A DNA stretch of 21,807 nt from Crocinitomicaceae bacterium (GTDB taxonomy: Bacteria; Bacteroidota; Bacteroidia; Flavobacteriales_D; Crocinitomicaceae), in contig JAURHO010000009.1 of the NCBI GenBank assembly GCA_030833265.1, forward strand, positions 1 to 21,807, written 5' to 3'. Of the stretch, positions 1 to 9,360 are shown in pieces (the first letter of the stretch is position 1; each line of letters begins with the position of its first letter). The notes under the pieces are model-generated. The model ran no database searches and was not told the origin of the DNA. It saw nothing but the letters and a program-made list of their open reading frames with translations. Both the position numbers and the translations under genes were made by a program.

Positions 1-2
1 GC

Positions 3-131
3 AGCCAGGCTTTCCGTGGGCTGGTTTACCAGGTACTGGCGCTGGCCCTGATTGCCTTGGGGCTGTGGTATCTGGGCCATAACACCCTGGTCAATATGCG
101 CGAGCGCGGCATTCAAAGCGGCTTTGGCTTT
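3..131 (+). CDS. Fragment of an AapQ/BztB-type polar amino-acid ABC transporter permease
   Basis: Reading from base 3, this stretch gives about 43 residues, including a hydrophobic helix (VYQVLALALIALGLWYL) followed by GHNTLVNMRERGIQSGFGF. That layout, a first transmembrane helix then HNT-x-N-x-x-x-RGI-x-SGFGF, is what I recognise from the N-terminal part of AapQ/BztB permeases of general L-amino-acid ABC importers, which are common in Proteobacteria. These inner-membrane proteins move amino acids delivered by a periplasmic binding protein. The start lies before base 1. After SGFGF the frame loses resemblance and stops within about 20 codons. Base composition is visibly more G+C-rich than the following DNA. 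It lies antisense to the 3' end of the sprA frame, so it is best read as a foreign piece joined by assembly. Family call is from memory of motifs and is fairly sure. Confidence 0.7.
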
Positions 132-3100
132 CAAAAAGCGTATTTGTCGGGTTCCAGCGGAAGAACTCACCTGCCTGAGTGCTGTAATTTCTGGAGGCAT
201 TCAAGTTGATGTTGAGGTCTTTGAGTGGCTCAAGCGTTGCTTTTAATTGCAAGTTGGCGGTATGGTTGGTCATGAACTGTTTGTTCAGGTTTTCATTCTG
301 AACCAACCAATTGTTGTCACGGGCAAATTCACCGACATGATAACCCGTTTCACGACCAAAAATGTCGTAGGCTTGCTGCCCAAATACGAATGGCGCAAGA
401 CCAAAGGTTTGGGCGTTCATTCCTAGCACACTCGATTCTTGGTTGAAGCCAGGTAGCATGGTTCCGTCAGACAAGTTATAAGTTCCAGAGATGTTTCTGA
501 CAGTAAGCAACATTCTAACTAGCGTCCCAACAATTGGGTTGACAGGTTCTTTTTCTTTCAATTTCAGTTCTTCTATGCGGGCTTGTTTGCGTTCGAAACG
601 GGCCAACTGTCGATCGTATTCTTTGCGCTCCTTTTCTGTCATTTCCTCAAGCGGTTTTTTAGGCTTGAATTCTGCTTTTTTAGGTGGCGCGCCTTTTCCG
701 CCCTGAGCACCATCCGGACCCTGTTTGGCATTGATATTACCCTTGGCACCTTTGCCATCGGCTAATACCCGTTTGAAATAAGGCACTTTGTTGTAGAGCG
801 TCATTAAATTACCCTGCGCTGTCATGTTGATCGAACGGGTGTTTTGAATGATGTTTCCAAATTCTGCCTGACCCAGTGGCGCACGCTGCCAGTTATAGGT
901 ACCCGCATATTTGATATTGGAAGAAAGCCAAGAGGTTACAGGGAATTTATCAAAAGGAAGCGTGTAACTGATTGAGTAGTTATGGGTGTAATCCATGGTG
1001 CGTCCGAAAGTGCTCATTTGAGAGCGAATGGTGTCCATGAATTCTTGATAACCTTCCGGATTTGTACGTCTGTCCACACCGTGATTTCCTTCTTCAAAAA
1101 TGGAATGATTAGTGGCGGTAAAGGTTGTTTTGAGCGCTTTGGTGATGTCGTAACCCACTTGGTAATTGCGGTTCCAATCAAAACGCTTGAGGTAAATAGG
1201 ATCAAAATTGTAGTCTGGAACGATGATGTTACGGACCTGTCTTTGATTGTAAATACGAGAATAATCGTTCGTAAATGTAATATTCTTAGGCAAGTAGTAA
1301 AGGTTGAAATCTTTTAGAGATTTTAACCAAGGATTTTTCTGGGCTGGTTCCCATTTCTTGAATGGTTCCCAAGGTTTACCAGCAAAGGTGTAGTTGTAAT
1401 TAAGCGCTCCTGTCCAGGTACGTGTCATGTCCGATTTAATATTGAAATCTCGTTTGACGTTTTCGGCAAAGGCATAGGTAGCTGACCAATTGGATAAACT
1501 CCAGAATTGCGGTTTGGTACCAGCCTTGGCTTCTTTGCGCACATTGGTAAAGTTGTAGCTGCGTCTTTCTGTGAAGTCTTGGCCTAAGCGTTGGCGTTCT
1601 CTGCGCGTAGCGAGGTCGTAGTTGGATAGTTTGACATCTGGATTGAATGGATCGTATTCAGGATTGATAACGCCAATAGAGTAGCCGTAGTAGAACGGCA
1701 ATGAAACGCGTGCTTGCTTGCCAAAGAACTGACCCAATTGCATGGTTGTATTGATATCGGCACCCATTTTTTGATTGCGTTGGCGATCTTGAACGCGGCT
1801 GTCGACAGCTCCCCAGTTGATTCCAGAATAGTTTCCAGCCGCCTGAACTGTTGCGAAATCAGCCAGCTGCAATTGCATTTGTCCGACCGCCGCAGAACCT
1901 CCGTCACTGACGAAATCAGTAAGGCGCATTTCGTTGATCCAGATATTGGCGCATTCGGCATCCCCGTTATCTGGCCCCCATATATTATCAGGATCTGATT
2001 TCGACGGATTTCGCACGCCAATCATGATGGTTTTGATTCCTTGAAGGTTCGGGCTTCCTTTGACTTTAATGCGATTGCTCGGGTTATTTGGGTCGGGTTT
2101 CTCGTATTCAACAATACTGGATACTCCAGGAATTCCTTGCTCAAGCTTGTCATTGCGCTCCATCTTGATATCGAGCAAGCGGTCAAATACAATTTCAATG
2201 TTGTTGCCTTCTGGCCAAATGAGATCCGGATTGGTGGTGTTCCAGTCTGTCACCTTCATTGGCATTTCGTATTCGTAGTAGTTATCCACGAAGTCAGTAC
2301 CGAGACGTACAAAAACAGTGAGTTCGTTGTCTTTGAGTTGGTTCTGAACAACAGACTCTGCGTGCACGAACATTTTGAGTTTCTTGTAGGTGCGCACATC
2401 AAATTGCACATTGCGATATGCTGCTCTGGCATCTCCGTCTTGCAAGTTGCAAACTTCAAGCACCAAAGACTGCTCGTTCATTTGGCGCTGATACACCTGA
2501 GAAGGGTCAATTTCACGGGTAATACCCGGAGGAACAACGTAGTTGATAGGTTGACGCTGTGCATTTTCCTCAATATTTAGAGCGGCAATATTAAAACTGG
2601 TGAGGTTAGGATCTGTTTGAACACTCAGGCCGGGTTGCGTAAGGTCTTGGAAATAACGACGCCATTCACCGCGCACAAGCTCTAGGCGCGCAAAGCGCAA
2701 AACAACCGGCTCGTCAAAGCCTTTCATGAAAATGCGCATGAAGCGTATCGATCTGAAGTCTTGGATGCCGTTGACGCGTTTTTCAAATTCGCGAATTGGA
2801 ACTTTAAATTGGTACCAAGTTTCTGTTTTATTTCCGTTTTGATAAACCTGTTTGTTGGTGATGTAATTAGAGCCAACATTTTGAAGGTCGTTTGGTCTGA
2901 GGCTCACGCGGTATTGGAAGTAAGCTTCAGATTCAGAAAGGTTGTTGTCTTGGTTGATATCTTCGATGTCCGGGAAATTCGAGGCAATAGTTGGATAGCC
3001 TAAAGTATTGGCAGTATCGGACATTTCAGTGGTTGGCGAGTTGCCTTGCATGCCGTTATATCGCTTATAGCGATTTAAGATATTTAATTGTTGCGTGTCG

Positions 3101-6100
3101 TAGTAGTCGTCTAGGTAGTAGTTGTAGTCATCGGTCGATGGGTCGGCGATCATGCGCGCCTTAACTGCCGGTGAAAGAGTTGTGTTGTTTTGAACCCAGG
3201 TTACATAAGCAGTGTAGGCTGTTTGCTCAGCAGTGTTGTCCCAACCGTCAAGACCAACATCTTGCTTGATTCTAGCCGAGGGTTCATTGGCAAAAGCATT
3301 GACGACAACTTGTTGCGTAGAAACACGACTCCAGAGCGTAGTGTCAATGTTGTCGAGCAAAAAAGGGTCATTGTTAGCTGGTAATCCGTGCTCAAAGCTT
3401 TTGCGAGAGTCAGGAAGGATGTCTTCAGAAATATTGCCTAAATTGAAATAGAGGTCACCACCAGTCATTGGTGAATTCGGGTTTTCGTTTTCTGCATCCT
3501 CGTTAAATGGATCGAGTAACCAGAACTGAATGAATTCAATATTGGCCAATTCGAAGTCATTGGTAGTGAGGCCACGCATAACGCCTCCCCAGCGGTCTTC
3601 TGGGTTGTTGAAATGACCCAATGAGTCAATCACTGAGGTGGTGTCATAATTATACATTCCTCGTTCAGCAGGGTAGTAGGCGAGGTCAAAGACATTGATG
3701 TTAGTAATTGATCCGTATTGCAATTGCAAATTCGGGAAGATGTCGGTCATTTGGATGAGTCGCATGCGACTATCGTAGAGCATGGTAGGATCCTGCTTGA
3801 TGTGCGCAGGCGTGAGCTGACTGCTTTGATAGAATACAGGGTCAATGGTATACCAAGCAACTTTAGCTCTTTTGTAGCCAGCACTGAGGTCTTTTTTCGC
3901 ACCTTCAGGAAATAAATCTGGCTGACCTTGCGGAACAGATGCTAGGCGCCATGCAGACATTCCTTTGAGATCAATGGCACTTTGAGAAGCTTCAAAATCG
4001 TCGATGTATGATGTTCCTTCCTTGTTAATAGCACGAGGTTGTCCTGGTCTGAGTGTTGCAACTTCACCAGACATAGAAAGGGTAGACATCGTGTTGGTAG
4101 AAATGACAGGTAAGAGGTCTACTAGTTTGGTCAGGGCTGGGACGTTAGTTCTGAAGGCGAAATCGGCACCAAGCACGTTGTTCTTAAAAGGTTCTGAACC
4201 GAAGTCAACTTTTTGAGTAACCGGGCGCTCCATCATGCGCAACCAAGTGGCCCCCACTTTGAAATTCTCGTTGAGTCTGTATTGGTAGCGACCGCCCATC
4301 ATGGAACGTGCTTGAAAACCAAAAACAGAATTAGACTCAATGGAAATTTTTATTGGCGTGTTAGATTCGAGCACACCCGTATTTAAAATTTTAACGCGGC
4401 TAAAAGCGTAATCTACGGTGTAGTCAACACCTTCTACCAATCGCATTCCACCGGCAGTTACTACAACAGCACCTTGCGGAATATTCATAACGTTTAGCGG
4501 AATCTCGGAGGAAATCGATGATTGGAATTCACCTTTGAATACAAAACGGTTCTTTGCCGGAATTTGCTGTGCGGCGGTTTTAGTAGAGTCGTAGAGTTCT
4601 GTGTAAGACAACTGATTGACATACAAGGCTGGCACGCCTGCTTCAGTAAGTTTTTCTGCAAGTGTCTTTCCGAAAGGCTCTACTGTTGAAAAGAAGATAC
4701 GGCCATTTTTGCGGTTGATTGTTCCGCCGTTGTCTATTTTGTTGCCAACTACATTGAACGCGGCAAAGTCAAAAACACCATCTGAGAAAGGTTGGTTGTT
4801 TTGATTGATTTTGTCCATGTCAAGCAAAGTGACAATTTGTTTTTTGTCGATGCCATCAAAAGGCAGGAAAGGTTGAAGGACAGAGGTTTCGCGGTTGTTG
4901 TAATAGATGTCAATTTTGAAGCCAAGTTGATCCACTTGGTAAGCACCAATGGAATAAACGTTCTTCATCATGAGGTCCCAAATTTTGTTTTTAGGGTTCG
5001 TGATGGTTGGCTTGATGAGTTTTAAAACGAGTGCTTCTTGACCATTGGTTCCGTCGGTTGAAAATTCACCTACTTGGTAGGTCTGACCACGGTAAGTATA
5101 TTCGTAAGCAACCGCCAAGACTTCGTCGTTATTGAGTGCGGTATTCAAGGAAATATAACCCAAAAGCGCATTGTAGGTAAATTCATTTTCATTGAGCTTA
5201 CGGGCGTTTTCTACTTTTTCGTAATCTACAGCTTGGTTAAACGGGCCTGGCGCGTTGATCTGCGAACTTAAAGCAATCACTGCATTTGAGAAACTTCGGA
5301 TCAGGGGTTGATTCGATGCCCAAGCATATAGGCCATTGGCTTCGTTATCAGGTAATTCTTGAGTTGCATAAGCACCTGGATTTCCTTGGCAGTTTGAAGC
5401 TTTTGCCTCGCCAAGATCCGAGAAGGCAACAATGTTTCTGGTGTTTTCAGTGATGCTGCTTCGGTTGGTTACCCAAACTTCAATACGGGTGATGTAGGTA
5501 GTTGAATTGACAACCGGAAGCGTTGCCATAGCGGTATCGTAGTGCTGTTGGTGGTAAAGGTTTAAGAAGTAGTGGCGGTTCGCTTCATAATTGTCTGCAG
5601 TAATTTCAAACTTCTGAACTTGAGCTTTTCCGGTTACGTTAATCTCGGTGCGTTTGCCTTTAGATTGCGCTAAAATGAAGTCTACTGTTGAGCGACCAAA
5701 TTTGAGTTGGGTTTTGAAACCAAATAAAGTCTGGGAGCTCGGAATAAGCGTGGTAGGCAGCTCAAGGCTCACTTGCCCTAGCGCAATTTTTTGTAAGATG
5801 TCGTCTTCTTTTCCGGTGCGCTCTAGTTTGGAAATGTTTTCAAAATCAAAGTTTGCACGGGTATTGTACTTCATGTTCACCTTCATGTTGGTACCAATTT
5901 GGCCCGTGATGTCCATGTTGATGTTCTGGTTGAAGTCAAAGCGCGTGATGTTTCTTTGGCGCATTGGCAAAATCGGGTTGTCTACGCGCGAATGATTAGC
6001 ACCTAAAGATAATTCGAGGTTACCACCAGGGGTAATGGTAATTTGATCGGAGCCAAAAAAGCTTTCAAAGGCTTTAGAACCAATTTTTATAGGAAGTTCA

Positions 6101-6465
6101 AAAGTTCTGTTTTCGGCAGTTTCTTCGGCAACAATTTCTTTCCAATCAAGGGAAAAACTCTTTTTTTCTTGGTAGGCCAAATATTCCTCGAGGGTCATGG
6201 CTTGTGGCGCCCTGAAATAGGTGTCTTTACCCATGATGTCGCGGAAAACAAAAGTTCCGGTTTCTGGGTCATAAACAATGGTTTGATTCAGTTTGGTAGG
6301 GTCTCCGAGGTCAAAACTCTGAGGGAAGTTTTGAAAGGGATTGAGTGGATTAACAATTGGAAAAGGAAGCGTAGGCGTTTGTGCGTAAATAGGGGTAAGA
6401 CCACTTAGCCCTAGTAATAGAGCGAAGCTGAACAAAAATATTTGATACCTATTTTTTAATTGCAC
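91..6465 (-). CDS. sprA: SprA, outer-membrane translocon of the type IX secretion system (3' end truncated)
   Basis: SprA (also called Sov) forms the very large outer-membrane beta-barrel through which type IX secretion substrates leave the cell; gliding bacteria also need it for surface adhesins. The frame has 2124 codons. A signal peptide occupies residues 1-28 (hydrophobic FLFSFALLLGLSGL, likely cleavage after YA before Q29). The rest is rich in alternating aromatic and polar strands and in NYS/FNF-type motifs typical of barrels. A lysine/glutamate-rich segment at about residues 1900-1975 interrupts the barrel part. The start is GTG at 6465, two bases after the ruvA stop; no ATG gives a better signal peptide. 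Family members reach about 2400 residues, so some 250 C-terminal residues are missing. The last real residues are near FFRWNP..TLFES; beyond about base 130 the frame reads antisense through foreign DNA and stops at 91. The order maeB-ruvA-sprA agrees with what I know of Bacteroidota. Confidence 0.93.
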   Translation of the reverse strand: MQLKNRYQIFLFSFALLLGLSGLTPIYAQTPTLPFPIVNPLNPFQNFPQSFDLGDPTKLNQTIVYDPETGTFVFRDIMGKDTYFRAPQAMTLEEYLAYQEKKSFSLDWKEIVAEETAENRTFELPIKIGSKAFESFFGSDQITITPGGNLELSLGANHSRVDNPILPMRQRNITRFDFNQNINMDITGQIGTNMKVNMKYNTRANFDFENISKLERTGKEDDILQKIALGQVSLELPTTLIPSSQTLFGFKTQLKFGRSTVDFILAQSKGKRTEINVTGKAQVQKFEITADNYEANRHYFLNLYHQQHYDTAMATLPVVNSTTYITRIEVWVTNRSSITENTRNIVAFSDLGEAKASNCQGNPGAYATQELPDNEANGLYAWASNQPLIRSFSNAVIALSSQINAPGPFNQAVDYEKVENARKLNENEFTYNALLGYISLNTALNNDEVLAVAYEYTYRGQTYQVGEFSTDGTNGQEALVLKLIKPTITNPKNKIWDLMMKNVYSIGAYQVDQLGFKIDIYYNNRETSVLQPFLPFDGIDKKQIVTLLDMDKINQNNQPFSDGVFDFAAFNVVGNKIDNGGTINRKNGRIFFSTVEPFGKTLAEKLTEAGVPALYVNQLSYTELYDSTKTAAQQIPAKNRFVFKGEFQSSISSEIPLNVMNIPQGAVVVTAGGMRLVEGVDYTVDYAFSRVKILNTGVLESNTPIKISIESNSVFGFQARSMMGGRYQYRLNENFKVGATWLRMMERPVTQKVDFGSEPFKNNVLGADFAFRTNVPALTKLVDLLPVISTNTMSTLSMSGEVATLRPGQPRAINKEGTSYIDDFEASQSAIDLKGMSAWRLASVPQGQPDLFPEGAKKDLSAGYKRAKVAWYTIDPVFYQSSQLTPAHIKQDPTMLYDSRMRLIQMTDIFPNLQLQYGSITNINVFDLAYYPAERGMYNYDTTSVIDSLGHFNNPEDRWGGVMRGLTTNDFELANIEFIQFWLLDPFNEDAENENPNSPMTGGDLYFNLGNISEDILPDSRKSFEHGLPANNDPFLLDNIDTTLWSRVSTQQVVVNAFANEPSARIKQDVGLDGWDNTAEQTAYTAYVTWVQNNTTLSPAVKARMIADPSTDDYNYYLDDYYDTQQLNILNRYKRYNGMQGNSPTTEMSDTANTLGYPTIASNFPDIEDINQDNNLSESEAYFQYRVSLRPNDLQNVGSNYITNKQVYQNGNKTETWYQFKVPIREFEKRVNGIQDFRSIRFMRIFMKGFDEPVVLRFARLELVRGEWRRYFQDLTQPGLSVQTDPNLTSFNIAALNIEENAQRQPINYVVPPGITREIDPSQVYQRQMNEQSLVLEVCNLQDGDARAAYRNVQFDVRTYKKLKMFVHAESVVQNQLKDNELTVFVRLGTDFVDNYYEYEMPMKVTDWNTTNPDLIWPEGNNIEIVFDRLLDIKMERNDKLEQGIPGVSSIVEYEKPDPNNPSNRIKVKGSPNLQGIKTIMIGVRNPSKSDPDNIWGPDNGDAECANIWINEMRLTDFVSDGGSAAVGQMQLQLADFATVQAAGNYSGINWGAVDSRVQDRQRNQKMGADINTTMQLGQFFGKQARVSLPFYYGYSIGVINPEYDPFNPDVKLSNYDLATRRERQRLGQDFTERRSYNFTNVRKEAKAGTKPQFWSLSNWSATYAFAENVKRDFNIKSDMTRTWTGALNYNYTFAGKPWEPFKKWEPAQKNPWLKSLKDFNLYYLPKNITFTNDYSRIYNQRQVRNIIVPDYNFDPIYLKRFDWNRNYQVGYDITKALKTTFTATNHSIFEEGNHGVDRRTNPEGYQEFMDTIRSQMSTFGRTMDYTHNYSISYTLPFDKFPVTSWLSSNIKYAGTYNWQRAPLGQAEFGNIIQNTRSINMTAQGNLMTLYNKVPYFKRVLADGKGAKGNINAKQGPDGAQGGKGAPPKKAEFKPKKPLEEMTEKERKEYDRQLARFERKQARIEELKLKEKEPVNPIVGTLVRMLLTVRNISGTYNLSDGTMLPGFNQESSVLGMNAQTFGLAPFVFGQQAYDIFGRETGYHVGEFARDNNWLVQNENLNKQFMTNHTANLQLKATLEPLKDLNINLNASRNYSTQAGEFFRWNPTNTLFESQSRFECRARAY

Positions 6466-6467
6466 AG

Positions 6468-7041
6468 TTAGAGTAGTCTTAGCGCTTCTTTAATCAATTC
6501 TTCAACGGTTTGGGTTCCGGTGTCGATTTTATCCAATACTTTTTCGGCTGATTTTTTATCAAAACCGAGCGAAACCAGTGCATTTAACGCATCAAATCGA
6601 TTTCTATTGTTTGAACTGAAAATATTCTCGGTGCCAAGTTCCATTTTGGAAACTTTTCCTTTCAAATCAATAATGACGCGCTGGGCTGTTTTCAGACCAA
6701 TTCCTTTTACTTTTTGAATGCGGGCCACATCTTCCGTGAGGATGGCTTGCGCAATTTCATCGGGTGTCATGGAAGATAGCATGATGATGGCGGTGTTGGG
6801 GCCGATGCCTGAAACGCTGATGAGGTGTGTAAACATCGCGCTCTTCTTTGGTCGCAAAGCCATAAAGCGTATGCGCATCTTCACGAATGATCAGTTTGGT
6901 ATGCAATACAACGGCTTCTTGATCGGATAGTACGGAAAAGGTATTGAGTGAAATTTTTACTTCATAACCCACCCCTGAACACTCGATGAGGAGGTCCGTT
7001 GGGTTCTTTTCGATGAGTCTGCCGTTGAGTCTTGAAATCAT
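6468..7041 (-). CDS. ruvA: RuvA, Holliday junction branch-migration subunit, split by a frameshift
   Basis: RuvA binds four-way DNA junctions as a tetramer and loads the RuvB motor for branch migration in recombination repair. The first frame (from ATG 7041) gives the N-terminal OB-fold, MISRLNGRLIEKNPTDLLIE and so on to GFATKEERDV. The family continuation FTHLISVSGIGPNTAIIML, with the helix-hairpin-helix motifs SGIGPNTA and KGIGLKTA, appears only in a second frame. That frame runs to the C-terminal domain III, ending EELIKEALRLL. The shift lies at about 6831-6837, where the codon after ERD is short by two bases (or one base is extra). Restoring two bases would give 191 residues, normal for the family. 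The ATG overlaps the maeB stop (ATGA, 7041-7038) and the stop is two bases before sprA, so the gene is translationally coupled in the operon. Both halves are well conserved, which favours a sequence error over decay. Confidence 0.88.
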
Positions 7042-9308
7042 TTTTCTTGTCCTTGTGCGTCGATAACTGCAATTTTAATCATGCTGAGAATTTCGCGAAC
7101 ACTTGCCCCAAGTTGCAACACGTGCAAAGACTTGCGCAATCCTAACAAGATAGGGCCAATTGGCTCAAGTTCGTTGGTTTGCTGCAAGAGTTTATAGGCG
7201 ATATTTCCAGCCGATAAATTCGGGAAAATAAGCGTATTGACTTCTTTGTTGGCTAAGGTCGAGAACGGGAATTTCTCGTTCATTAATTCAGGGCTTAGCG
7301 CAAAATTGGCCTGCATTTCACCGTCAACAATAAGGTTGGGTTGGGTTTCGTGCAAGATTTTAACTGCCTTTGACATTTTCTCAGGATCTTGTCCTGGCGA
7401 AGAGCCAAAGTTAGAGTAGCTCAAAAGGGCAATGCGCGGCGTCACTTTTAAACGACGAATAAACTTGGCAACATTGACCGTAATTTCGGCAATTTGCTCG
7501 GCACTTGGGTTCAAATTGACTGTAGTGTCTGCCAAGAAAAGCGGGCCTTTCTTGGTGTTCAAGATGTACATACCGGCAATGGTTTGGATATCTTTTTGTA
7601 GGCCAATAGTGCTGATAGCAGGTCGAAGTACAGAACGATAGCTGCGTGTGAGGCCTGTTACCATGGCGTCTGCTTCACCTAAGTTGAGCATCATGGCGCC
7701 AAAGTAATTGCGTTCGCGCATCAAAGAAATGGCTTCGTATTCGGTAATTCCTTTGCGCTTGCGCTTGTCAAAGAATTCAGTGCCATATTGAATGCGTCTT
7801 GCTTCTTCTTCATCAGATTTACAATCAATGATTTGTACGTCTGGAATCTCGATGCTGTATTCATTCATGAGGTCGAGAATTTTTTGTTTTCGACCGAGTA
7901 GAATAGGGAAGGCCACACCTTCGTCATAGGCTTGTTGTGCGGCTTTGAGTATTTTGATGTTGTCACCCTCTGGGAAAACAACCGTTTTCGGGTTGCCTTG
8001 CGCTTTAGTGGTGATGTTGCGGTGCAATTTGTTGTCCAGACCCAAACGGCTCTTGAGTTGGTTTTCGTATTCTTCCCAATCAGTGATTGGCTCTTGTGCC
8101 ACACCAGACTCCATGGCAGCACGTGCTACAGCAGGAGCTACATAATAAATAAGGCGAGGATCAAGAGGTTTAGGAATGATTTGCTCACGACCAAAAGAAA
8201 TATTTTTTCCGCCGTAGGCTTCAATCACTTCTTCCGGAATGGTTTCTTTGGCCAAAGAGGCAATGGCTTTAACAGCAGCCAATTTCATTTCTTCATTGAT
8301 GGCAGTTGCTCTTACATCGAGGGCGCCACGGAAAATGAACGGGAAACCAAGCACGTTATTGACCTGATTAGGATGGTCAGAACGGCCCGTTGCCATGATG
8401 ATATCTTTGCGCACTGAAGTGGCTTCTTTGTAAGAAATTTCTGGTTCAGGGTTAGCCAAAGCAAAAACGATAGGGTCTTTGGCCATGGCCGCAATCATTT
8501 CTTTAGCAACCAAACCTGCACGTGAAAGTCCTAAAAAGACATCGGCACCCTTGAAAGCGTCGGCAAAAGCAACATCTTTTTTGTGGACGGCAAATAGTTT
8601 TTTGGTGTCGTCGAGGTCGTGTCTGTTGGCATGAATAAGGCCTTTTGAATCAAACATGAAGATATTTTCAAGCTTGACGCCAAGGCGGTTATAAAGTTTG
8701 GCACAAGAAAGCGCTGAGGCGCCCGCACCTGAAACAACAACTTTAACCTTTTCAATCTTTTTACCAGCTAGCTCAAGTGCATTCAAAAGAGCAGCAGAAC
8801 TAATGATAGCAGTTCCGTGTTGGTCATCGTGCATGATCGGAATATCGAGCTCTTCTTTGAGTCGTCTTTCAATTTCAAAGGCTTCAGGAGCCTTGATATC
8901 TTCTAGGTTGATGCCGCCAAAAGTTGGGGCAATGGCCTTTACGGTCTGGATAAAAAGTTCAGGGTCTTTGGCATCTACCTCGATGTCAAAAACGTCGATG
9001 TCAGCAAAGATTTTAAAGAGCAAGCCCTTTCCTTCCATGACGGGTTTAGAGGCTTCAGGGCCGATGTCGCCGAGGCCGAGTACTGCGGTTCCGTTCGAAA
9101 TAACGGCTACTAAGTTTTGCTTGGCGGTGTATTTGTAGACATCTGCTTTGTTTTCAGCAATGCGCAAGCAAGGCTCAGCTACTCCAGGAGAGTAGGCCAA
9201 AGAGAGGTCTCGTTGGGAAGCATAAGGTTTAGTCGGTACGACTTCGATTTTTCCGGGTCTACCACCAGCGTGGTAGTCGAGTGCATCTTGTTTCCTGATC
9301 TTAGACAT
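7038..9308 (-). CDS. maeB: NADP-dependent malic enzyme with C-terminal phosphotransacetylase-like domain
   Basis: This cytoplasmic enzyme oxidatively decarboxylates malate to pyruvate, yielding NADPH. Its 756 residues match the long MaeB form. The malic domain spans about 1-430. It has SPGVAEPC with the likely catalytic Tyr39, and EGKG with the likely Lys94. Metal ligands are in NLEDIKAPEAF (Glu136, Asp137) and HDDQHGTA (Asp162). A Rossmann loop VVSGAGASALSCA lies at 191-203. A phosphotransacetylase-like domain fills about 435-756; in this family it is generally regulatory (acetyl-CoA sensing) rather than catalytic. The ATG at 9308 follows a short A/T-rich leader without a Shine-Dalgarno sequence, 18 bases from a TATATTTG box. 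The stop codon overlaps the ruvA start. It is the first gene of the maeB-ruvA-sprA operon. Confidence 0.96.
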   Translation of the reverse strand: MSKIRKQDALDYHAGGRPGKIEVVPTKPYASQRDLSLAYSPGVAEPCLRIAENKADVYKYTAKQNLVAVISNGTAVLGLGDIGPEASKPVMEGKGLLFKIFADIDVFDIEVDAKDPELFIQTVKAIAPTFGGINLEDIKAPEAFEIERRLKEELDIPIMHDDQHGTAIISSAALLNALELAGKKIEKVKVVVSGAGASALSCAKLYNRLGVKLENIFMFDSKGLIHANRHDLDDTKKLFAVHKKDVAFADAFKGADVFLGLSRAGLVAKEMIAAMAKDPIVFALANPEPEISYKEATSVRKDIIMATGRSDHPNQVNNVLGFPFIFRGALDVRATAINEEMKLAAVKAIASLAKETIPEEVIEAYGGKNISFGREQIIPKPLDPRLIYYVAPAVARAAMESGVAQEPITDWEEYENQLKSRLGLDNKLHRNITTKAQGNPKTVVFPEGDNIKILKAAQQAYDEGVAFPILLGRKQKILDLMNEYSIEIPDVQIIDCKSDEEEARRIQYGTEFFDKRKRKGITEYEAISLMRERNYFGAMMLNLGEADAMVTGLTRSYRSVLRPAISTIGLQKDIQTIAGMYILNTKKGPLFLADTTVNLNPSAEQIAEITVNVAKFIRRLKVTPRIALLSYSNFGSSPGQDPEKMSKAVKILHETQPNLIVDGEMQANFALSPELMNEKFPFSTLANKEVNTLIFPNLSAGNIAYKLLQQTNELEPIGPILLGLRKSLHVLQLGASVREILSMIKIAVIDAQGQEK

Positions 9309-9326
9309 ATATATTTTTCAGAAAGG

Positions 9327-9334
9327 CAAATATA
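9327..9334 (-). promoter_or_regulatory. Probable -7 promoter box for the maeB operon
   Basis: On the minus strand this reads TATATTTG, a perfect match to the Bacteroidota -7 consensus TAnnTTTG, and would give a leader of about a dozen bases to the maeB ATG. A clear TTTG -33 element is missing at the usual 17-23 base spacing (the nearest resemblance is TTCTG), so the promoter may be weak or activated. Confidence 0.5.
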
Positions 9335-9360
9335 CGAAAAGCAAACTAAAGCTCAGAACG

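Noticed and set aside
690..760. Collagen-like Gly-x-x repeat in SprA
   Set aside because: Glycines are spaced irregularly (GKGAKGN, GPDGAQGGKGAPP) and the stretch is too short for a collagen helix; it reads as a flexible loop.
2041..2580. A 179-codon open frame on the plus strand inside sprA
   Set aside because: It is antisense to a fully conserved reading frame, has no recognisable motif, and several similar shadows lie along the same gene.
6828..6840. Programmed ribosomal frameshifting in ruvA
   Set aside because: The site is not a known slippery heptamer, the shift needed is +1 or -2, and ruvA is not known to use frameshifting; a two-base loss explains it.
8698..9138. A 146-codon open frame antisense to maeB
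   Set aside because: Its Ser/Ala-rich composition is what the complement of the malic-enzyme codons yields; no motif or promoter supports it.
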